Shown here in pieces: positions 1 through 5,260 of a DNA stretch of 5,260 bases (positions are counted from its first letter, which is position 1; every line of letters begins with the position of its first letter). The notes beneath the pieces were generated by a model that was not told where the DNA came from, did no database searches, and saw nothing but the letters and a program-made list of their open reading frames with translations. The position numbers and the translations under genes were made by a program. The stretch spans positions 1-5,260 of the forward strand of contig JAWLGU010000151.1 in assembly GCA_041690675.1 (NCBI GenBank), in the 5' to 3' direction. The DNA is from UBA7803 sp041690675. GTDB taxonomy: Bacteria; Pseudomonadota; Gammaproteobacteria; Pseudomonadales; Azotimanducaceae.

Positions 1-935
1 CCGAAGCCGCCGGTGATCTCCACCATCCGGCGGATGGCGTCCACCAGGTCGTCCGGCGTGCCGATGACGGTGGCGCCGTCGCTCATCTGCTCCACCGCCG
101 CGTCGGCGCTCGCGAACGCCTCCGCCCCGGGACGCATCAGGGTGCCCACGGTGTACTCGTTGTGCCAGCGCAGGAGTCCGTGCTTGGCCTGGTCCCGGGC
201 CTGCTCCCGGGTCTCCGCGATGTGCCAGCTCATCACCACCCGCCAGTTGCGGCGGTCCACGGTCTGGCCATGCTTGGCCGCCGAATCCTCGGCGAAGCTC
301 CACTGGGTGGGCAGCGCCTGCAGCCCGGCGGTAGACATGGAGCCGATGGAGAGCACGCCGCAGCCGTACTTGCCCGCCAGGGTCATGCCCGACGGGCTGA
401 CCATGGAGGCCACCGCCATGGGCACCTCCTCCTGCAGGGGCAGCAGTTGCAGCGCCGCGTCCTTGAGCGTGAACCAGTCGCTCTCGTGGGAGAAACGCGG
501 CTCGCCGCGCAGCAGGCGCTGGATCACGCCGATGGCTTCGTCCTGGCGGTCGCGCTGGACCATGGGATCGATGCCGAGCATGTAGGCGTCGGAGGGCAGC
601 GCGCCGGGCCCGGTGCCGAAGATCACCCGGCCGCGGGTCATGTGGTCGAGCTGCACGATGCGCTGCGCGACGTTGAATGGATGGTGGTACGGCAGCGAGA
701 CCACCCCGGTGCCGAGACGGATGTTGTGGGTGCGCTCCCCGGCTGCGGCAAGGAACAGCTCCGGCGAGGCGATGACTTCCCAGCCGGTGGAATGATGCTC
801 GCCGCACCAGAACTCGTCGAAGCCCAGGCGATCGAGGTGCTCGGCCAGATCGAGATCCCGGCGAAGCTGCAGGGTCGGGTGCTCACCGATGGGATGATGC
901 GGCGCCAGGAAGCCGCCGAAGCCGAGTCTGGTCAT
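1..935 (-). CDS. LLM-class flavin-dependent oxidoreductase, limonene 1,2-monooxygenase-like (3' end missing)
   Basis: This is a bacterial luciferase-like monooxygenase, a TIM-barrel enzyme that uses reduced flavin and O2. Reading from ATG at 935-933 gives 311 codons without a stop; the C-terminus lies beyond the left edge. Family-typical stretches include GFGGFLAPHHPIGEHP (residues 5-20), DEFWCGEHHSTGWE (40-53), GTGVVSLPYHHPFNVAQR (75-92), DHMTRGR (97-103), GTGPGALPSDAYMLGIDP (107-124), SPSGMTLAGKYG (180-191) and a late IGTPDDLVDAI (291-301). These resemble proteins annotated as limonene 1,2-monooxygenase (LimB), which are about 385 residues long, so roughly 70 residues are missing. The start is supported by GGGAGA (946-941) five bases upstream. 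The true substrate cannot be read from sequence, and many LimB-like proteins do not act on limonene. It lies 92 bp downstream of csaA on the same strand and may share its transcript. Confidence 0.88.
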   Translation of the reverse strand, partial: MTRLGFGGFLAPHHPIGEHPTLQLRRDLDLAEHLDRLGFDEFWCGEHHSTGWEVIASPELFLAAAGERTHNIRLGTGVVSLPYHHPFNVAQRIVQLDHMTRGRVIFGTGPGALPSDAYMLGIDPMVQRDRQDEAIGVIQRLLRGEPRFSHESDWFTLKDAALQLLPLQEEVPMAVASMVSPSGMTLAGKYGCGVLSIGSMSTAGLQALPTQWSFAEDSAAKHGQTVDRRNWRVVMSWHIAETREQARDQAKHGLLRWHNEYTVGTLMRPGAEAFASADAAVEQMSDGATVIGTPDDLVDAIRRMVEITGGF

Positions 936-1027
936 GAGGATCTCCCGGGCGTCGTGCCCACCAAGCGAAACGGCGATTTTGGCACCATCACCGCCCCCAT
1001 GCGACCCTTGGCGGACGGAAGCCGGGC

Positions 1028-1366
1028 TCAGGCCAGCTTCGCCCCCAGCGGCACCTCCGCATCCGGCACGCACAGCGCCACCCGGCCGGCCTCGTCGTGG
1101 AACCCGGTCACCAGGCACTCCGACATGAGAGGACCGATCTGCTTTTTCGGGAAGTTCACCACCCCCACCACCAGACGTCCCACCAGATCCTCAGGGCGGT
1201 ACAAGTCGGTGATCTGCGCGCTGGACTTGCGGATGCCGATCTCGTCGCCGAAATCCACCCGCAGCACGTAGGCGGGGTTGCGGGCCTCGGGGAACGGTTC
1301 GGCGCTGATCACCCGTCCCACCCGGAGCTCCACCCGCGTGAAATCCTCCCAGCCGATCTGTTCCAT
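1028..1366 (-). CDS. csaA: CsaA-type tRNA-binding protein
   Basis: This 112-aa protein consists of a single tRNA-binding OB-fold domain (EMAP II/Trbp111 type), full length for the CsaA family (about 110 aa). Visible family motifs are WEDFTRVELRVGRVI (6-20), PEARNPAYVLRVDFG (26-40), IRKSSAQIT (45-53), VVNFPKKQIGPLMSE (69-83), LVTGF (85-89) and the C-terminal VPLGAKL. CsaA homologues are cytosolic homodimers. The Bacillus protein has been described as an export-related chaperone, and the fold binds tRNA-like RNA. The cellular role in proteobacteria is not settled. ATG at 1366-1364 is preceded by AGGGG (1377-1373) at good spacing, and the next in-frame methionine would remove most of the domain. 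The stop is TGA at 1030-1028. It is the first gene of a leftward pair with the flavin oxidoreductase. Confidence 0.93.
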   Translation of the reverse strand: MEQIGWEDFTRVELRVGRVISAEPFPEARNPAYVLRVDFGDEIGIRKSSAQITDLYRPEDLVGRLVVGVVNFPKKQIGPLMSECLVTGFHDEAGRVALCVPDAEVPLGAKLA

Positions 1367-1499
1367 TGCTCACCCCTGCTCCAGCGCTGCCGTTCGCGGC
1401 GCATGATAGCCGCCGCGGCCGAAAAAGTGTGACCGCGTCCACACAGCCCGACAGATCGCCGTCTATGCTTACTCGTGATGTAGCAACTCGAGTGGGCTG
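1367..1499. other. Divergent intergenic region between csaA and the duplicated-domain gene
   Basis: This 133-bp spacer must hold start signals for both flanking genes. Candidate -10 boxes are TATCAT on the minus strand (1408-1403) and TATGCT on the plus strand (1464-1469), but neither has a convincing -35 at 16-18 bp. A perfect 8-bp palindrome ACTCGAGT and a hairpin plus T-tract (listed separately) are the other visible structures. No small gene is apparent. Confidence 0.4.
1421..1444 (-). terminator. Terminator-like hairpin followed by five T on the minus strand
   Basis: Read on the minus strand, 1444-1427 is GTGTGGACGCGGTCACAC. It folds into a 7-bp stem with one bulged G and a GCG loop, and is followed by TTTTT (1426-1422). 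This has the form of an intrinsic terminator, but the stem is short. It lies about 55 bp upstream of csaA rather than downstream of a leftward gene. It could stop antisense transcription coming from the right, act as a leader attenuator for csaA, or simply be a small inverted repeat (GTGTG/CACAC) that binds a regulator. Confidence 0.3.
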
Positions 1500-2018
1500 A
1501 TGGCCAATGCAGTTCCGAGCTGGTTCGCCGCCGATCAGGTGTTTCGCGGCGACGATGGCTGGTACATCGGCTCTCCGGACGGCTTCCGGGTGGGCCCGTA
1601 TCCGCGGCGGGATACCGCCGGACGCCGCAGCGAGGCGATCACCGCCACCTTGAGGCGCTGCCGCAGCACCAGCGACACCGTGCGCACGGTGCGCCGGTTC
1701 CTCCACGAGCAGAGCACGGCCGAGGGGCGGCGCCTGCGCAGCGGGCAGACCGCCCCGGCACCCACCGGCTCGGTGGCCGCGCCTCCGGTTCGCGCCGGGG
1801 AGCCGCAGCGTACCTGGTTTCGTACCAGCCGCTTCTTCAGCGTGGGCGAAGTGTGGTTCTTCACCACGCGCGAGGGCATCGACGTCGGCCCTTACGAATC
1901 CAAGGCTGCGGCCCAGCGCGACGCGGCCCGGCTGCTCGATATCCTGAAGGCCACGGCGACGGAAGCGGAGGCCCGCCTGGCGATCCACCAGTTCAACAGC
2001 CGGCCGGTCGCTTCTTGA
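1500..2018 (+). CDS. Hypothetical protein with two tandem W..VGPY domains (DUF6316-like)
   Basis: This 172-aa protein is of unknown function. It contains the same short domain twice. Copy 1 (about residues 8-51) reads WF, F15, GWYIGSPDGFRVGPY and then a basic/alanine-rich helix. Copy 2 (about 106-149) reads WF, RFF, VWFFTTREGIDVGPY and then a predicted amphipathic helix, ESKAAAQRDAARLLDIL. In both, W to VGPY is exactly 23 residues, so the duplication is clear by eye. The second copy resembles what I recall of the gammaproteobacterial DUF6316 family; that label is from memory and is tentative. The 52-105 linker is Arg-, Ala- and Pro-rich and probably flexible. No signal peptide or membrane segment is seen, so it is probably cytosolic. 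The ATG at 1500 is preceded by GAGTGGG, a weak ribosome-binding site. The stop TGA is 10 bp before the repeat array. It could be a small regulatory or nucleic-acid-binding protein, but nothing visible proves that. Confidence 0.82.
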   Translation: MANAVPSWFAADQVFRGDDGWYIGSPDGFRVGPYPRRDTAGRRSEAITATLRRCRSTSDTVRTVRRFLHEQSTAEGRRLRSGQTAPAPTGSVAAPPVRAGEPQRTWFRTSRFFSVGEVWFFTTREGIDVGPYESKAAAQRDAARLLDILKATATEAEARLAIHQFNSRPVAS

Positions 2019-2028
2019 GATCCTGCCG

Positions 2029-2254
2029 GGCACCTGCGGGTGCTTGAGGCACCTGCGGGTGCTTGAGGCACCTGCGGGTGCTTGAGGCACCNNNNNNNNN
2101 NNNNNNNNNNNNNNNNNNNNNNNNNNNNNNNNNNNNNNNNNNNNNNNNNNNNNNNNNNNNNNNNNNNNNNNNNNNNNNNNNNNNNNNNNNNGGCACCTGC
2201 GGGTGCTTGAGGCACCTGCGGGTGCTTGAGGCACCTGCGGGTGCTTGAGGCACC
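2029..2254. repeat. Tandem array of 19-bp hairpin-forming repeats, interrupted by an assembly gap
   Basis: The unit is GGCACCTGCGGGTGCTTGA. Perfect copies occur at 2029-2047, 2048-2066, 2067-2085, then a partial GGCACC (2086-2091) runs into the gap. After it are copies at 2192-2210, 2211-2229, 2230-2248 and a final partial GGCACC (2249-2254). Each unit holds GCACC-TGCG-GGTGC, a 5-bp perfect stem that extends to 7 bp in RNA with A-U and G-U pairs, so a transcript would be a string of near-contiguous hairpins. There are no spacers, so it is not a CRISPR array. The period is not a multiple of three and each plus-strand unit has a TGA, so it is not plus-strand coding. Identity between units suggests recent expansion or active copy-number change. 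It lies between two codirectional genes and could influence readthrough or mRNA stability, or bind a protein. Confidence 0.95.
2092..2191. other. Assembly gap (100 N) within the repeat array
   Basis: Exactly 100 N separate two stretches of the same repeat. The number is a common placeholder for a gap of unknown size. The distance between the partial unit at 2086 and the unit at 2192 is 106 bp, not a multiple of 19, so the gap length is not real. The missing sequence may be only more repeats or could include other DNA. Confidence 0.97.
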
Positions 2255-2274
2255 CGGAGCCGAAACGGTACTAT
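2245..2274 (+). promoter_or_regulatory. Possible sigma-70 promoter for the sulfolipid operon, with -35 inside the last repeat
   Basis: TTGAGG (2245-2250; 4 of 6 matches to TTGACA) spans the end of the last full repeat. It is 18 bp from TACTAT (2269-2274; 4 of 6 matches to TATAAT). Transcription would begin near 2281, leaving a leader of roughly 90 nt before the glycosyltransferase start. Every repeat unit carries the same TTGAGG, but only the terminal one has a -10-like box at suitable spacing. Chance matches of this quality are common. Confidence 0.3.
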
Positions 2275-2282
2275 GCGCCGCA

Positions 2283-2363
2283 CACATGTGCAGCCCTGCG
2301 CGTGCGCACCGCGGTCGTCCCATCCCCCGGCCGCACCGCGGAACACAACGCCACCGCGGAACA
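2283..2363. repeat. Short palindromes and ACCGCGG direct repeats in the leader of the glycosyltransferase gene
   Basis: The 119 bp between the array and the chosen glycosyltransferase start contains the perfect palindrome CACATGTG (2283-2290), the inverted repeat TGCGC-GT-GCGCA (2297-2308), and an 11-bp direct repeat ACCGCGGAACA at 2335-2345 and 2353-2363 (period 18). A third partial ACCGCGG is at 2308-2314. They could be operator sites or chance features of GC-rich DNA. No convincing small gene is seen here. Confidence 0.35.
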
Positions 2364-2373
2364 GAGAAATCGA

Positions 2374-3399
2374 GTGCGGCTCCTGATCGTAACAGACGCC
2401 TGGTTTCCCCAGATCAACGGCGTGGTGAGAACGCTCTCCACCACGCGCGATAAGCTCGTGGAGCTGGGACACGAGGTCGAGGTGCTGGGGCCGGACCGCT
2501 TCCGCAATGTGCCCTGCCCGACCTATCCGGAGATCCGTCTCGCCCTGTGCACGCCGGGCCGGGTCGGCCGCATCATCCAACAGGTGGCGCCCGAGGCGGT
2601 GCACGTAGCCACCGAAGGGCCCCTCGGCTGGTCCGCACGCACCTGGCTGCGGCGCCGCGGGCTGCCGTTCACCAGCTCGTTCCACACGATGTTTCCCCAG
2701 TACCTGAAGCTGCGCTTCGGCTTGCCGGAGCGGGTGAGCTTCAGCGGCATCCGACGGTTTCACTGTGGCGCGACCGCCACCATGTACTCCACGCCCACGC
2801 TGCGCGCCATGCTGGAATCCCACGGCTTCGAGAACCTGGTACGCTGGGTGCGCGGCGTCGACACGGAGATCTTCACCCCCGGGCCGGCGGAGCCGCTGCC
2901 CTTCGAGCGGCCCATTCAGCTCTACGTCGGCCGCATCGCGGTGGAGAAGAGCGTCGAGGACTTTCTGCGCCTGGATACCCCCGGCACCAAGGTGGTGGTG
3001 GGTGACGGGCCGCAGCGGGCCGAGTTGCAGGCCCGCTACCCCGACGTACGGTTCCTCGGCACCAGGCGCGGCGACGAACTGGTGCGCCATTACCGGGCGG
3101 CGGACGTCTTCGTGTTCCCGTCGCGCACCGAGACGCTGGGGCTGGTGATGCTCGAGGCGCTGGCCTGCGGTGTCCCCGTGGCCGCCTACCCCGTGCAGGG
3201 GCCGCTGGACGTCGTCGGCGACAGCGGCGCCGGCGTGCTCGATGAGGACCTGCGCGCCGCCACGCTGCGCGCCATCGGCATCGACCCCGAGCTCTGCCGC
3301 GCGCGGGCGCTGGAGCACTCCTGGGATCAATCGGTGATCGAGTTTTTGAACAACCTGGTGCCTTTCTCTGCGCCGGGACTGCAAGGAGAAACGGCATGA
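2374..3399 (+). CDS. GT4-family glycosyltransferase, probable sulfoquinovosyltransferase of SQDG synthesis
   Basis: This 341-aa GT-B glycosyltransferase joins a nucleotide sugar to an acceptor, probably at the cytoplasmic face of the membrane. The N-terminal acceptor domain opens with MRLLIVTDAWFPQINGVVRT, followed by CPTYPEIRLAL (48-58), HVATEGPLG (77-85), SFHTMFPQY (102-110) and RGVDTEIFTPG (160-170). The C-terminal donor domain has YVGRIAVEKSVEDFL (184-198), VVVGDGPQRAEL (207-218), ADVFVFPSRTETLGL (243-257) and the canonical EX7E pair E253/E261. I start at GTG 2374 because it gives the usual family N-terminus (RLLIVTDAW); AGAGAA lies just upstream as a weak ribosome-binding site. The frame stays open upstream to TTG 2245 inside the repeats, but that would add 43 low-complexity residues. 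Its stop overlaps the start of sqdB, so by context it is likely to use UDP-sulfoquinovose and act as an SqdX/SQD2 equivalent. Sequence alone would also fit a mannosyl- or glucosyltransferase. Confidence 0.87.
   Translation: MRLLIVTDAWFPQINGVVRTLSTTRDKLVELGHEVEVLGPDRFRNVPCPTYPEIRLALCTPGRVGRIIQQVAPEAVHVATEGPLGWSARTWLRRRGLPFTSSFHTMFPQYLKLRFGLPERVSFSGIRRFHCGATATMYSTPTLRAMLESHGFENLVRWVRGVDTEIFTPGPAEPLPFERPIQLYVGRIAVEKSVEDFLRLDTPGTKVVVGDGPQRAELQARYPDVRFLGTRRGDELVRHYRAADVFVFPSRTETLGLVMLEALACGVPVAAYPVQGPLDVVGDSGAGVLDEDLRAATLRAIGIDPELCRARALEHSWDQSVIEFLNNLVPFSAPGLQGETA
3383..3398 (+). promoter_or_regulatory. Shine-Dalgarno of sqdB inside the glycosyltransferase gene, with ATGA overlap
   Basis: AAGGAGAA (3383-3390) lies 5 bp before ATG 3396-3398. 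The upstream gene's TGA (3397-3399) overlaps this ATG as ATGA. This fixes the sqdB start and indicates translational coupling of the two genes. Confidence 0.85.
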
Positions 3400-4613
3400 G
3401 AATTCTGGTCCTCGGCGGCGATGGCTTCTGCGGCTGGCCCACGGCCCTGCATCTCTCCCAGAAAGGCCACGACATCGTCATCGTCGACAACCTGTCCCGC
3501 CGGAACATCGACAACGAGTTGGAGGTCCAGTCGCTCACCCCCATCCAGACGCCCAGCGTGCGCATCCAGGCCTGGAAGGAGCTCACCGGCCGCGAGCTCC
3601 GCTTCGAGCGCCTGGACGTAGCCGCCGACTACGACCGGCTGCTGGCGCTGATTCGCCGGGAAGCGCCCGACGCCATCGTCCACTTCGCCGAGCAGCGCGC
3701 CGCCCCGTACTCCATGAAGTCGTCCTGGCACAAGCGCTACACGGTCAACAACAACCTGAATGCCACCAACAACGTGCTGGCCGCCATCGTCGACAGCGGC
3801 CTGGACGTCCATCTGGTGCACCTCGGCACCATGGGCGTGTACGGCTACTCCAGCGTGGGCGTACGGCTCCCGGAAGGCTACCTGACCGTGAAGATGACCA
3901 ACGACGACGGCGAGGACGTGGAGCAGGAGATCCTGTACCCGGCCAATCCCGGCAGCATCTACCACATGACCAAGACCCAGGATCAGCTCTTCTTCGCCTT
4001 CTACAACAAGAACGACGGGGTGCGCATCACCGACCTGCACCAGGGCATCGTCTGGGGCACGCAGACCCGGGAAACCCGCCTCGACGACCGTCTGATCAAT
4101 CGCTTCGACTACGACGGCGACTACGGCACGGTGCTGAACCGCTTCCTCATGCAGGCGGCAATCGGCTATCCGCTGACGGTGCACGGCAGCGGCGGTCAGA
4201 CCCGGGCGTTCATTCACATCCAGGACACGGTGCGCTGCATCGACCTGGCCGTCAGCCATCCGCCGGCGCCGGGGGACCGCGTGCGGATCATGAACCAGCT
4301 CACCGAGACGCACCGGCTCATCGACCTGGCCACCATGATCTCCGAGATGACCGGGGTACCCATCGAGCACGTCCCGAACCCTCGCCGCGAGGCGGATCGC
4401 AACGACCTCGCCGCCTCCAACGAGGGGCTTCTGGGGCTGGGTCTCACGCCCACTACCTTGCGTCAGGGGCTGATGAACGAGGTCACGGAAATCGCCCGCA
4501 AGTACGCCTGCCGCTGCGACCGCGCGCGCATCCCCTGCGTCTCCCACTGGACCCGCGGCGCGGCCGCCGAAGCCCCGCCGCCGGACGCCGACGAGGCGAC
4601 CTCCGCCGGCTGA
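3396..4613 (+). CDS. sqdB: UDP-sulfoquinovose synthase (SQD1/SqdB)
   Basis: This 405-aa extended short-chain dehydrogenase/reductase makes UDP-sulfoquinovose from UDP-glucose and sulfite with bound NAD+, the head-group donor for the sulfolipid SQDG. The Rossmann motif GGDGFCGW is at residues 7-14, followed by VDNLSRR (30-36, with D31 expected to bind the NAD ribose). SQD1 hallmarks are SLTPI (46-50), VHFAEQRAAPYSM (95-107), VNNNLNATNNVL (117-128), HLGTMGVYG (142-150), SIYHMTKTQDQ (187-197), LHQGIVWGTQTRET (214-227), FDYDGDYGTVLNRF (237-250), GSGGQTRAFIHIQDTVRC (264-281) and VPNPRREAD (326-334). Expected catalytic residues T145, Y189 and K193 are present. The length fits the family, although the last ~20 residues (after VSHWTRG) form an Ala/Pro/Asp-rich tail that looks disordered. 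A strong Shine-Dalgarno and overlap with the glycosyltransferase mark an operon. An ordinary epimerase is unlikely because the SQD1-specific motifs are intact. Confidence 0.96.
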   Translation: MRILVLGGDGFCGWPTALHLSQKGHDIVIVDNLSRRNIDNELEVQSLTPIQTPSVRIQAWKELTGRELRFERLDVAADYDRLLALIRREAPDAIVHFAEQRAAPYSMKSSWHKRYTVNNNLNATNNVLAAIVDSGLDVHLVHLGTMGVYGYSSVGVRLPEGYLTVKMTNDDGEDVEQEILYPANPGSIYHMTKTQDQLFFAFYNKNDGVRITDLHQGIVWGTQTRETRLDDRLINRFDYDGDYGTVLNRFLMQAAIGYPLTVHGSGGQTRAFIHIQDTVRCIDLAVSHPPAPGDRVRIMNQLTETHRLIDLATMISEMTGVPIEHVPNPRREADRNDLAASNEGLLGLGLTPTTLRQGLMNEVTEIARKYACRCDRARIPCVSHWTRGAAAEAPPPDADEATSAG

Positions 4614-4618
4614 GATCC

Positions 4619-5260
4619 ATGGCCACTGCGCTCCCCATCGAGCCGCGCTCACCGCGCGCCCCCTGGCAGCGGACCCTGGCCCGGGCCATTCGCGACCCGG
4701 AGGTTCTGCTCGCGCGGCTCGATCTCCCCCGTGATCTGCTGCCCGCCGCGCGGCGGGCGGCGGCGCTGTTTCCGCTGCTGGCGCCGGAGCCGTTCGTCGC
4801 CCGCATGCATCCGGGCGACCCGCACGACCCGTTGTTGCGGCAGGTGCTGCCGCTGGATCTCGAGCTCGCCGATGCTCCCGGGTTCCTGGAAGATCCCGTG
4901 GGCGACCGCGACGCGCTCCGGCAGAGCGGGGTGCTGCGCAAGTACCATGGCCGCGCCCTGCTGGTCGCCACCGGCGCCTGCGCGGTGCATTGCCGGTACT
5001 GCTTCCGCCGGCACTTTCCCTACGCCGACGCCAACGCCTCCGGCGACCGCTGGGCCGGCGCCCTGGACTACCTGGCCCGCCACAGCGACGTCTCCGAGGT
5101 CATCCTGAGCGGCGGCGACCCGCTCACCCTCACTGACCGGCGCCTGGCGGAACTGGCACACGCCCTCGCCGAGCTCCCCCATCTGCAGCGCCTGCGCATC
5201 CACAGCCGCCTGCCGGTGGTGCTGCCCGAGCGGGTCGACGCAGCCATGATCGGCTGGCTC
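4619..5260 (+). CDS. epmB: EF-P beta-lysylation protein EpmB, radical SAM lysine 2,3-aminomutase (3' end missing)
   Basis: EpmB is a radical-SAM, PLP-dependent enzyme that converts (S)-alpha-lysine to (R)-beta-lysine, which EpmA then attaches to elongation factor P to help ribosomes through polyproline stretches. The window holds the first 214 codons of a family of about 340 residues. It covers the N-terminal region (WQRTLARAIRDPEVLLARL, 16-34), FVARMHPGDPHDPLLRQVLP (59-78), the 4Fe-4S cluster motif CAVHCRYC (C121, C125, C128; CX3CX2C), CFRRHFPY (128-135), the SAM-binding SGGDPL (164-169) and IHSRLPVVLPERV (194-206). The PLP lysine would lie beyond the edge. ATG 4619 is 5 bp after the sqdB stop; its ribosome-binding site is weak (GAGA overlapping that stop), suggesting coupled translation. 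A plain lysine 2,3-aminomutase is less likely given the EpmB-like N-terminus. In many gammaproteobacteria epmB sits near efp or epmA, neither of which is visible here. Confidence 0.93.
   Translation, partial: MATALPIEPRSPRAPWQRTLARAIRDPEVLLARLDLPRDLLPAARRAAALFPLLAPEPFVARMHPGDPHDPLLRQVLPLDLELADAPGFLEDPVGDRDALRQSGVLRKYHGRALLVATGACAVHCRYCFRRHFPYADANASGDRWAGALDYLARHSDVSEVILSGGDPLTLTDRRLAELAHALAELPHLQRLRIHSRLPVVLPERVDAAMIGWL

Noticed and set aside
162..1271. A 369-codon plus-strand open frame across the left part
   Set aside because: It lies opposite the flavin monooxygenase and csaA, both with strong family motifs. Its His/Gly/Ala-rich product looks like antisense translation.
2029..2254. CRISPR array
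   Set aside because: The 19-bp units are directly contiguous with no variable spacers and there are no cas genes in the window.
2029..2254. Replication-origin-like iterons
   Set aside because: The period is near iteron length, but there is no Rep gene, AT-rich region or DnaA box nearby.
2245..2373. N-terminal extension of the glycosyltransferase from TTG 2245
   Set aside because: It would start inside the repeat and add 43 residues without family similarity; GTG 2374 matches the conserved N-terminus.
1993..3384. A 463-codon open frame on the minus strand across the repeat and the glycosyltransferase
   Set aside because: It is antisense to a clearly conserved GT4 gene, crosses the N gap, and its repeat part only reflects that the repeat has no stop codon in any minus-strand frame (giving a 19-residue periodic peptide). 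No recognisable domain is present.
3327..4652. A 441-codon open frame on the minus strand opposite sqdB
   Set aside because: It is a shadow of the high-GC sqdB gene; the plus-strand product carries all SQD1 family motifs, while the minus-strand product shows none.
1..5260. tRNA, rRNA, insertion sequence or phage genes
   Set aside because: No sequence resembling a tRNA fold, rRNA segment, transposase or integrase was seen on either strand.

Overview
The window is GC-rich bacterial chromosome, probably from a gammaproteobacterium. That inference rests on epmB (a gammaproteobacterial-type EF-P modification gene), on the composition, and on a bacterial sulfolipid gene pair. Together these would suit a halophilic or sulfur-oxidising lineage such as Ectothiorhodospiraceae, but the genus is a guess. 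One 100-N assembly gap (2092-2191) lies inside a tandem repeat, so the true length of the locus is unknown.

Left part, minus strand: csaA (1028-1366), a small tRNA-binding OB-fold protein, is followed after 92 bp by a limonene-monooxygenase-like flavin-dependent oxidoreductase (935 leftwards, running off the window). A divergent intergenic region (1367-1499) separates them from a plus-strand gene for a 172-aa protein (1500-2018). That protein carries two copies of a short W..VGPY domain and has no known function.

Middle part: just after that gene is an array of perfect 19-bp tandem repeats. Each unit is almost entirely a small hairpin. The array is visible as about 3.3 units on each side of the gap.

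Right part, plus strand: a GT4 glycosyltransferase (about 2374-3399) overlaps by 4 bp a clear UDP-sulfoquinovose synthase (sqdB, 3396-4613). Five bases later comes epmB (4619 onward, cut by the window end). The synthase makes UDP-sulfoquinovose and the glycosyltransferase is the natural candidate to transfer it to diacylglycerol, giving the sulfolipid SQDG. EpmB makes (R)-beta-lysine for elongation factor P and seems to be a passenger in the same transcription unit.

The most unusual item is the hairpin repeat array directly upstream of the sulfolipid operon. Its terminal TTGAGG may serve as the -35 element of a promoter for that operon. I do not see a clearly new defence or mobile system here.
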